From positions 130,101-194,100 of the forward strand of contig NZ_JNZS01000013.1 in assembly GCF_000718515.1 (NCBI RefSeq): DNA of 64,000 nucleotides, read 5' to 3'. A program made the translations under genes and the position numbers. A model generated the notes under the pieces. It was not told where the DNA came from and did no database searches. It saw nothing but the letters and a program-made list of their open reading frames with translations. Source of the DNA: Micromonospora parva (GTDB lineage Bacteria; Actinomycetota; Actinomycetes; Mycobacteriales; Micromonosporaceae). Shown here in pieces: positions 58,152-64,000 of this stretch (its first letter is position 1; every line of letters starts with the position of its first letter).

Positions 58152-59114
58152 ATGCGCAGAAGATCGACCTTCCGACTCGCGGTCCTCACCGCCACCGCCG
58201 CGACGGTCCTGGCTTCCGGCGGCGCCTCCGGGGCGCTCGCCACGGCCGCGCCCGCGACCGCCTCCCCGGGCGTCGCCGCCTGCGAGCCGGGTGCCGACGC
58301 GCACGGCGCGGCCCGGGTCGCCAAGGGCGCCACCGTCCAGGAGCCGGCGCTGTACGCCAAGAACGAGGCCAACGCCTACGGCGTGATCAAGGACGCGCCG
58401 CGCCTGCCCAACGGCAGCGTGACCATCCCGACGGTCTTCCACATGATCTCCGACCATCCGCTCACCGCAACCGAGACGACCAGGTGGAACACCCTGATCG
58501 CCGCGCAGATGACGGTCCTCAACGACTCGTTCGCGGGCCGCACGGCCGGCGACGCCGCCAACACCCCGTTCCGGTTCTCGCTCGTCGACACCACGTGGAC
58601 GGTGAACAGCGCCTGGTACACGGTGGTGCCCGGCAAGAACGAGCGGGACATGAAGAAGGCGCTGTACACCGGCGACTCCGAGACCCTGAACGTGTACGCG
58701 GCCAACATCGGCGGCGGGCTGCTCGGCTGGGCGTACTTCCCGAAGGGCTACAACAACGGGCGCGACTACATCGACGGCGTGGTGATGCTCGACGAGTCGA
58801 TGCCGGGTGGCACGGCCGGCAAGTACGCCCTGGGTGACACGCTGACGCACGAGGTCGGGCACTGGCTGATGCTGGAGCACACCTTCGCGCACGGCTGCTC
58901 CGCGTCCGGCGACTTCGTCGCGGACACCCCACGCGAGGCGGCGCCGCAGTTCGACTGCCCGGTGGGTGCGGACTCCTGCACCGCCCCCGGGCTTGACCCG
59001 ATCCACAACTTCATGGACTACACCGAGGACTCCTGCATGAACATGTTCACGCCGGGTCAGGCCGACCGGATGAGCGACGCCTGGGTGGCGTTCCGGGCCG
59101 GCGGCGCCGGATAG
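58152..59114 (+). CDS. Secreted zinc metalloprotease (M43/pappalysin-like)
   Basis: A 320-residue exported protease. The signal peptide has an Arg-rich start (MRRRSTFRLAVLTATAATVLASGG) and cleaves near ATAAPATASP. The catalytic zinc motif HEVGHWLMLEH is complete, the Met-turn is FMDY, and conserved Cys pairs (CSASGDF, FDCPVGADSC, EDSC) fit disulfides of the family. It probably degrades extracellular protein. The ATG at 58152 has a weak purine run upstream. It is followed by 163 bp before the antisense pseudogene at 59278. Confidence 0.9.
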   Translation: MRRRSTFRLAVLTATAATVLASGGASGALATAAPATASPGVAACEPGADAHGAARVAKGATVQEPALYAKNEANAYGVIKDAPRLPNGSVTIPTVFHMISDHPLTATETTRWNTLIAAQMTVLNDSFAGRTAGDAANTPFRFSLVDTTWTVNSAWYTVVPGKNERDMKKALYTGDSETLNVYAANIGGGLLGWAYFPKGYNNGRDYIDGVVMLDESMPGGTAGKYALGDTLTHEVGHWLMLEHTFAHGCSASGDFVADTPREAAPQFDCPVGADSCTAPGLDPIHNFMDYTEDSCMNMFTPGQADRMSDAWVAFRAGGAG

Positions 59115-59277
59115 CCCACTGGAGGTCCGGGCCGGTGGGTCGCTCTGCGGCGACCCGCCGGCCCGTCTGCTTCACCCGTCCGGCGGAGCCCTGCCAATCC
59201 CTCGATCCGCACGTTGCCGACCCCCGACGTCGTGACCGGTCAGCCCGGACGGGTCGGCCCGACGATCCGGGCGCGGG

Positions 59278-59601
59278 TCAGTTGGCGAACAGCGCCTCTG
59301 CGTCCTGGCCCGTACGCCTCGATCCCGGGCTTGCAATTGAGCCCGAGCTCCTTCTCGACGCCGACCTCGATCCAGAACCTCTGGCCGCCGTAAGTGTTCT
59401 GCTAGCGCTGGTGGTAGCCGCGCAGCTCCCCTCGTACCGGTGGAAGACATCCTTGAGTGCCCGGCCGGGGACGTGCACGTCCAGATGGCCCCCACCGGCG
59501 AGGAACGGGTCCGGGTTCATGCCGTGGATCTGCACCGGCACGCCAGCCGACCAGGGGGTCTGGCACACCACCACGGAAGGCGATGCCCAGCGGTCGACCT
59601 A
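59278..59601 (-). pseudogene. Frameshifted pseudogene beside collagen cassette 2
   Basis: The coding signal is split over two minus-strand frames: WSAGVPVQIHGMNPDPF and HVPGRALKDVFHRYEG, then a +1 shift to ELRGYHQR, an in-frame TAG, then QNTYGGQRFWIEVGVEKEL and GLNCKPGIEAYG, then a second shift to GQDAEALFAN and stop at 59278. Every segment has strong G/C third positions, so these were one gene. The family was not recognised. It is antisense to the upstream region of the cassette 2 collagen gene, and sequencing error is a less likely alternative. The rest of 59115-59732 holds no intact gene. Confidence 0.55.
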
Positions 59602-59732
59602 TTTCGGGTGGTTACGAGGTATTTGAGGCTAAAACTACATTTGCCCTACATCGGGTAGTCCCGCCGATATTGTGACTCCGGCGCGTCCTGGGAAGGGCTC
59701 GAGATGTGCCGACCCGTTCCGGTGGAGGGGAC

Positions 59733-61049
59733 ATGAGGGAAAACACGGAACGTAAGCCGCTGGTGAGTCCCCGGCACATCAAGGCCGCATCGGGTTTGAG
59801 CTCCGTGCTGATCGTGGCCGGCATGACCACAGGCGTCACCCCCGCTCAGGCGGCCGAGGTGGTCCACAAGGCCCGCGCCGAGCGCAGCTACCAGGGCACG
59901 CCCAGGCCGCTCGGACAGGCGCAGGCGCGGCAGCCCGGCGCAACCCTCGTGCGGGACGGCGGTCCCGACGGATGGTCCGGTCCGCAGGGTTGGCAGTGGC
60001 AGGACCAGGAGCCGGGTCGACGCCACCATGACGGCGGCAAGGTGGGTCCGCAGGGGCCGCAAGGTCCGCAGGGCGAACGCGGGGGACGTGGTCCACGAGG
60101 CCCACGTGGCTTCCAGGGTGCTACCGGCGCGCAGGGTTTCCAAGGTGAGCAGGGTGAGCGGGGTGAGCGGGGTGAGCGGGGTCCGCAGGGTTCGCCGGGT
60201 CCCCAAGGGCCGCAGGGTTTCCAGGGCCCCCAGGGTCCGCAGGGTGTGACCGGTTCGCCGGGTCCGCAGGGCTCGCAAGGTTCCCAGGGTGCGCAGGGCG
60301 AGGCCGGTCCGCAGGGCGAGGCCGGGCCGCAGGGTTCGCAGGGTGAGGCTGGCCCGCAGGGCGCGCAGGGCCCGCAGGGTTTCCAGGGCGAGGCCGGGCC
60401 GCAGGGTGCGCAGGGCGACGCCGGCCCGCAGGGCGCGCAGGGCGAGGTTGGCCCGCAGGGCGCGCAGGGTGCGCAGGGTGCGCAGGGCGAGGTTGGCCCG
60501 CAGGGCGCGCAGGGTGCGCAGGGTGCGCAGGGTTTCCAGGGTTCGCAGGGCGACGCCGGGCCGCAGGGTTCGCAGGGCGAGGCTGGTCCGCAGGGTTCGC
60601 AGGGCGAGGCTGGCCCGCAGGGTGCGCAGGGTTTCCAGGGCCCGCAGGGCGAGGTCGGGCCGCAGGGTGCGCAGGGTTCGCAGGGCGAGGTCGGTGCGCA
60701 GGGTGCGCAGGGTTTCCAGGGCGAGGTCGGTCCGCAAGGTGCGCAGGGCCCGCAGGGTTTCCAGGGTGCGCAGGGCGAGACCGGGCCGCAGGGCGCTCAG
60801 GGCGCTCAGGGCGCTCAGGGTGTCCTGGCAGGCGTTCATGTCGAATCTTCTGATGTGCCTGGGACCGGCTTTCAAACCGTCAGCTGCCCCACCGGTGAAG
60901 TGGCGACGGGCGGCGGCTACACCACCAACGGGACCGTGAACGTGGACAGCCCGCTCGTAGTAGGAGGTACGCCGGTCGGATGGCAGGCCAACTTCCTCGG
61001 AACGGAACCCGGCCTCGTCTATGTCATCTGCGCGCCCGCCACATCGTGA
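59733..61049 (+). CDS. Secreted collagen-like Gly-X-Y protein (cassette 2)
   Basis: A 438-residue protein. The hydrophobic export segment is at residues 19-40 ([23 protein letters not shown]), very like cassette 1 ([17 protein letters not shown]). A polar linker with Trp/Gln/His follows (to about 104). Residues 105-362 are about 86 Gly-X-Y triplets, [18 protein letters not shown], with a charged GER start block. The C-terminal 75 residues form a two-Cys domain ([15 protein letters not shown] and YVICAPATS). GGAGGGG precedes the ATG. It leads the second collagen/TPR/GT-MT unit and is in opposite orientation to the first. Confidence 0.93.
   Translation: MRENTERKPLVSPRHIKAASGLSSVLIVAGMTTGVTPAQAAEVVHKARAERSYQGTPRPLGQAQARQPGATLVRDGGPDGWSGPQGWQWQDQEPGRRHHDGGKVGPQGPQGPQGERGGRGPRGPRGFQGATGAQGFQGEQGERGERGERGPQGSPGPQGPQGFQGPQGPQGVTGSPGPQGSQGSQGAQGEAGPQGEAGPQGSQGEAGPQGAQGPQGFQGEAGPQGAQGDAGPQGAQGEVGPQGAQGAQGAQGEVGPQGAQGAQGAQGFQGSQGDAGPQGSQGEAGPQGSQGEAGPQGAQGFQGPQGEVGPQGAQGSQGEVGAQGAQGFQGEVGPQGAQGPQGFQGAQGETGPQGAQGAQGAQGVLAGVHVESSDVPGTGFQTVSCPTGEVATGGGYTTNGTVNVDSPLVVGGTPVGWQANFLGTEPGLVYVICAPATS
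60040..60830. repeat. Internal repeat array of collagen-like gene 2
   Basis: A 9-bp-periodic in-gene array of Gly-X-Y codons with recurring larger blocks such as CCGCAGGGCGCGCAGGGCGA. It is shorter than the array in gene 1 and has a more acidic composition. The repeats are in phase with codons throughout. Confidence 0.85.
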
Positions 61050-61091
61050 TCAGCGAAGCACCCACAATGATCGGCAGGAACGAGGAAGACA

Positions 61092-61682
61092 GTGAGAATG
61101 CGACAGGTGTTCGGCACACTTGCCTGCGGCTCTGTGCTGCTGGGCGGGGCGGGTGCGTGCAGTGACGACAAGACACCCGTGGCGAAGGAATCCGGCGGGA
61201 CCGTCGCACCAGGGGCCGGGCAGGAGGACCCGGGGGTCCTGCTCCAGCAGGGTATCGAGCAGGGTCAGGCCGGCAAGTCCGACGAGGCGAAGGCAACCTT
61301 CGAGAAGGTGGTCGCGCTTCAGGGAGACAACAAGTTCGCCTGGTTCAACCTCGGCTACCTCGCCCAGTCGCGTAACGCGACCGGCGAAGCGATGGCGGAC
61401 TACGACAAGGCACTGCAGATCGACGACTCCTACCGGCCGGCCCTTTACAACAAGGCAATGCTGTTGGAGGAGGCGAAGCCGGACGAGGCGGTCGCGCTGT
61501 ATCGCAAGATCGTCGGTGCCGATGAGGGCGCTTCCACGGCGTACCTGCGATTGGGGTTGATGCTCGTCAAGCAGCACGACCGGACGGGCGCCCAGGAGGC
61601 GTTCGCGTCGGCGATCGGTGCGGATCCGAAGCTTGCGTCGGCCGTCCCCGAGGACTTCCGCCCGCAGAAGACAAGGAGGTGA
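61092..61682 (+). CDS. TPR lipoprotein (cassette 2)
   Basis: A 196-residue exported lipoprotein paralogous to 27585-28202. The signal peptide MRMRQVFGTLACGSVLLGG precedes the lipobox AGAC, and a Gly/Ala/Glu linker follows. The TPR-like repeats are [79 protein letters not shown] and TAYLRLGLMLVKQHDRTGAQEAFASAI. It starts GTG at 61092 (or ATG 61098), 42 bp after the collagen stop. GAGGAAG serves as ribosome site. Confidence 0.88.
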   Translation: MRMRQVFGTLACGSVLLGGAGACSDDKTPVAKESGGTVAPGAGQEDPGVLLQQGIEQGQAGKSDEAKATFEKVVALQGDNKFAWFNLGYLAQSRNATGEAMADYDKALQIDDSYRPALYNKAMLLEEAKPDEAVALYRKIVGADEGASTAYLRLGLMLVKQHDRTGAQEAFASAIGADPKLASAVPEDFRPQKTRR

Positions 61683-61686
61683 TCGT

Positions 61687-62952
61687 GTGGTGAAGGCACC
61701 ACACGTCACGGTTTTCACAGGTAGCAACCGAACCCGCTTCCTGGACGATTGTCTGCAGTCCCTGCTGGCGCAGACGTACGCGGACTGGGAGTGGGTGGTC
61801 ATTCTCAACCAGGGCACCCGGTGGCGCCCCGAGGCGAACGATCCACGGATCCGCCTCCTGGTGCGGGACGGGCTGTCCGGTGTCGGTGCGGTGAAGCGAC
61901 AGGCCTGCGCCGAGGCGTACGGGGACATCCTCGTCGAACTCGACGACGACGACCTGCTCAGCAGCGACTGCCTGGGGGAGATCGTGGCCGCCTTCGACGC
62001 GAACCCCGGGGCGGGCTTCGTCTACAGCGACACGGCTCAGATCAGCGAGGACGGCGGCCGGGACGACTCGCGGTTCGCCGCCGCGCACGGGTGGCGCTAC
62101 CGCGACGAGCGGGTCGACGGGCGTGCGGTGTTGGCCTGCCACTCGCTGGAGCCGACGCCGCACAACGTCAGCTACATCTGGTACGCCCCGAACCACGTCC
62201 GGGCGTTCCGACGGGATCTGTACGAGAAGGTGGGCGGCTACAACGAGGAACTCGACGTGGCAGATGACCTCGACCTGATGTGCCGGCTGTACCAGGCGGC
62301 CGAGTTTCACCAGATCCCCAAGTGCCTTTACCTGCAACGGATGCACGCCAGGAACACCCAGCGCGACCCTGAGGTCAACGCGCGCATCCAGCGGCGGTCC
62401 GTGGAGATTCACGACCGTAACATCCAGTTCAACGCGTTGGCCTGGGCGAAACGGCGGGACCTGCTGGCCCTGGACATGGGAGCGGCACACAACAAGCCGG
62501 AGGGGTTCCTCGGGCTGGATCGCCGTGCCGGGGACGGCGTGGACATCGTCTGCGACGTCACGAAGGGGATCGACCTGCCGGACAGCAGCGTCGGGGTGAT
62601 CCGGGCGGTCGACTTCCTGGAGCACATCCCGGACAAGATCGGGATGTTCAACGAGTTGTACCGGGTCCTCGCCCCGAACGGGTTGCTGCTGTCCCTGACG
62701 CCCAGTTCGGACGGACGGGGCGCGTACCAGGATCCGACGCACGTCGCGTTCTACAACGAGAACTCGTTCTGGTATTTCACCAACGACCAGTACGCACGTT
62801 TCGTGCCGGAGATCCGCTGCCGATTCCAGGTGTCTCGCCTGGGCACGTACTTCCCGAGCGATTTCCACCAGGCGCACAACATCCCGTACGTCGTCGCGAA
62901 CCTGATCGCGGTGAAGGACGAGACCCGCAACGGAGGTCCGTTGACGATCTGA
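61687..62952 (+). CDS. Glycosyltransferase 2-methyltransferase fusion (cassette 2)
   Basis: A 421-residue paralog of 26311-27576 with the same order of domains: VTVFTGSNRTRFLDDCLQSL and GDILVELDDDDLLSSDCLG for the GT2 half, VGGYNEELDVADDLDLM for the acceptor loop, then LLALDMGAAHNKPEGFLGLD, DIVCDVTKGIDLPDSSVG and VDFLEHIPDK for the SAM half. GTG 61687 is preferred since GGAGG at 61675-61679 lies 7 nt upstream; the adjacent GTG at 61690 aligns exactly with the other copy. It is the last gene of the cassette. Confidence 0.88.
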   Translation: MVKAPHVTVFTGSNRTRFLDDCLQSLLAQTYADWEWVVILNQGTRWRPEANDPRIRLLVRDGLSGVGAVKRQACAEAYGDILVELDDDDLLSSDCLGEIVAAFDANPGAGFVYSDTAQISEDGGRDDSRFAAAHGWRYRDERVDGRAVLACHSLEPTPHNVSYIWYAPNHVRAFRRDLYEKVGGYNEELDVADDLDLMCRLYQAAEFHQIPKCLYLQRMHARNTQRDPEVNARIQRRSVEIHDRNIQFNALAWAKRRDLLALDMGAAHNKPEGFLGLDRRAGDGVDIVCDVTKGIDLPDSSVGVIRAVDFLEHIPDKIGMFNELYRVLAPNGLLLSLTPSSDGRGAYQDPTHVAFYNENSFWYFTNDQYARFVPEIRCRFQVSRLGTYFPSDFHQAHNIPYVVANLIAVKDETRNGGPLTI

Positions 62953-63175
62953 GCCGACGGCCGTGACACGGTCCTGCGCCCGCCGGCTAGGTGTACTGCC
63001 CAGGGAGGCTGAGTACGACCGCGAGCCCGTAGGCGAGGGGTGCCAGCATGGTCTGCTCCGATTACGCGTCGCCTCACCCGTCCGGTGGAGCCGAGCCGTT
63101 CCGCCATTTCTCACGTTTTGCCTGCTCGTACGCTGCGCCGAAGGCAGTTGGCACGCTCACAGCCGGCGGAGGGCA

Positions 63176-63919
63176 ATGGTGGCGTCGAGGCGTACACATC
63201 GGACAGTGCTGTCGGCGGTCGCCGGTGGGCTGTTCGCGCTGGGCGTCGTCGCGCCCGGCCCGGCTGCGGCACCCGGCCCGGCGGCGGCGCCACTGCCCCG
63301 CGCGGCCCAGGCTGACGGCCCTTCCGTCCCCGACCCGCGCGAGCCGCGCCCACCGCTGCTTCCCGCGGACTTCCAGGGCACCGGCCGGTACATCGTGCGG
63401 GACCTCGGCATCGACGTGCCGTTCTCGTGGCAGGGCCGCGACGGCAACAGCCAGATGATCGCCGGCGGCCCGGACCACCCGATCTGGTTCACGAACCTGA
63501 TCTACGAGAACACCCTCTACACGCTCACCTACAAGTGGCCGAACATCCCACTGTTCCCGCCGCGCGAATGCAGCAAGGTCCCGGGGTTCTTCAACCGGCA
63601 GATCTTCAACGACAAGCTGAAGAGCGCCCGCTACGTGGGGCCGGAGATTTTGCAGGGTGCCAAGGACCGGCACGTCGACCACTGGCGGGTCGGCGTCGTC
63701 GGCGGGTCCACAGTGCCGGGGGAGTTCTTCCGGTTCCCGCTCGCGCTCGGCGACATCTACGTCGACCAGCGCGACCCGAGCCGCTGGTGGCAGGTGTTGC
63801 AGTTCGGCCTGCAGAACCTCTTCGACCCGGAACTGGACGAGTGGTTCACCATGGACACCTTCGACCACCGCCCCGGCCAGGTGACCCTCCCCGACCGCTG
63901 CCCACCCCCCACGCCCTGA
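63176..63919 (+). CDS. Secreted protein of unknown function, 247 aa
   Basis: An exported protein with signal peptide MVASRRTHRTVLSAVAGGLFALGVV and a Pro/Ala-rich linker (to about residue 60). The mature domain contains NSQMIAGGPDHPIWFTNLIYENTLYTLTYKWP (spread over two strands) and RHVDHWRVGVVGGSTVPGEFFRFPLALGDIYVDQRDP. One Cys pair is possible. No family is recognised. The ATG at 63176 has GGAGGG just upstream, and GTG 63179 is an alternative. It follows cassette 2 by 223 bp of gene-free DNA and may or may not belong to it. Confidence 0.7.
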   Translation: MVASRRTHRTVLSAVAGGLFALGVVAPGPAAAPGPAAAPLPRAAQADGPSVPDPREPRPPLLPADFQGTGRYIVRDLGIDVPFSWQGRDGNSQMIAGGPDHPIWFTNLIYENTLYTLTYKWPNIPLFPPRECSKVPGFFNRQIFNDKLKSARYVGPEILQGAKDRHVDHWRVGVVGGSTVPGEFFRFPLALGDIYVDQRDPSRWWQVLQFGLQNLFDPELDEWFTMDTFDHRPGQVTLPDRCPPPTP

Positions 63920-63937
63920 CCCCCCCGGCCCAGACCC

Positions 63938-63989
63938 CGACCGACCGCGGTGAACCCGACCGACCGCGGTGATCAAGAGGTTTGCGTCA
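63938..63989. repeat. Half of TTGATCAAG-family element plus 16-bp direct repeat
   Basis: TGATCAAGAGGTTTGCGTCA at 63970-63989 is identical (20 of 20) to the inverted right arm of the palindrome at 22601-22660. The partner arm lies beyond the window. Just before it, CGACCGACCGCGGTGA occurs twice (63938-63953 and 63958-63973), the second overlapping the arm. Confidence 0.7.
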
Positions 63990-64000
63990 CCGATCGGCTC

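Noticed and set aside
59172..63097. TCACCCGTCCGG-type short direct repeat at about 59172 and 63074, bracketing cassette 2
   Set aside because: Only about 12 bp are exact and the composition is common for this GC-rich genome; not enough to call a target-site duplication or att pair.
63048..63458. Overlapping frame 63048-63458
   Set aside because: It overlaps the secreted-protein gene at 63176 in another frame, with no ribosome site.

Overview
The window is high-GC actinobacterial chromosome, most like the Micromonosporaceae (Micromonospora/Salinispora type). The evidence is the near-total G/C third-codon bias, BldG with its anti-sigma partner, a thymidylate kinase fused to an MFS permease, lysine-rich tails on topoisomerase I and Ku, the SCO6745-like, TIGR03089 and DUF4240 families, and many start codons placed 6-7 nt after a TAnnnT -10 box, as expected for leaderless mRNAs. 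No rRNA genes, CRISPR arrays or intact transposons were seen. There is one tRNA, tRNA-Thr(CGT).

Layout. 1-4.6 kb: end of a Tad-like pilus/secretion gene set, a LURP-one protein and a large DEAD-box helicase. 4.8-14.2 kb: bldG and its partner kinase, the H+-pyrophosphatase, a lipoprotein pair, topA and an FAD-linked oxidoreductase. 14.3-22.6 kb: TetR regulator, PLP enzyme, MFS-tmk fusion, DNA polymerase III delta-prime, a YbaB/WXG100-like trio and a RicT-like PSP1 protein. 22.6-24.7 kb: metallophosphoesterase and tRNA-Thr, with a decayed integrase reading through the tRNA. 24.9-26.2 kb: small genes of less typical codon use. 26.2-30.2 kb: collagen-like cassette 1, minus strand. 30.4-35.7 kb: housekeeping and stress genes. 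35.7-39.5 kb: GT9, GT2 and HldE-like sugar-nucleotide genes. 39.7-50.4 kb: efflux, redox, acyl-CoA ligase, HAD, FKBP and others. 50.5-53.5 kb: divergent Ku and split LigD (NHEJ). 53.6-59.1 kb: secreted phytase-like protein, membrane protein, TIGR03089 protein, M43-type metalloprotease. 59.3-64 kb: a pseudogene, collagen-like cassette 2 on the plus strand, and a secreted protein.

The most unusual content is the pair of paralogous three-gene cassettes, 26.2-30.2 kb and 59.7-63.0 kb. They lie in opposite orientation about 30 kb apart. Each encodes, in the same order, (i) a secreted collagen-like Gly-X-Y protein with a two-Cys C-terminal domain, (ii) a TPR lipoprotein and (iii) a cytosolic protein fusing a GT2-type glycosyltransferase to a class I methyltransferase. 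Conservation of order in both copies argues that the three act together. The working inference is a surface collagen-like protein with its own glycosylation/methylation enzyme and an envelope-anchored helper.

The intergenic DNA carries several large palindromes, mostly between convergent genes. Two share an identical 20-nt arm at 22.6 kb and at the right end of the window, so they are probably members of a dispersed repeat family.
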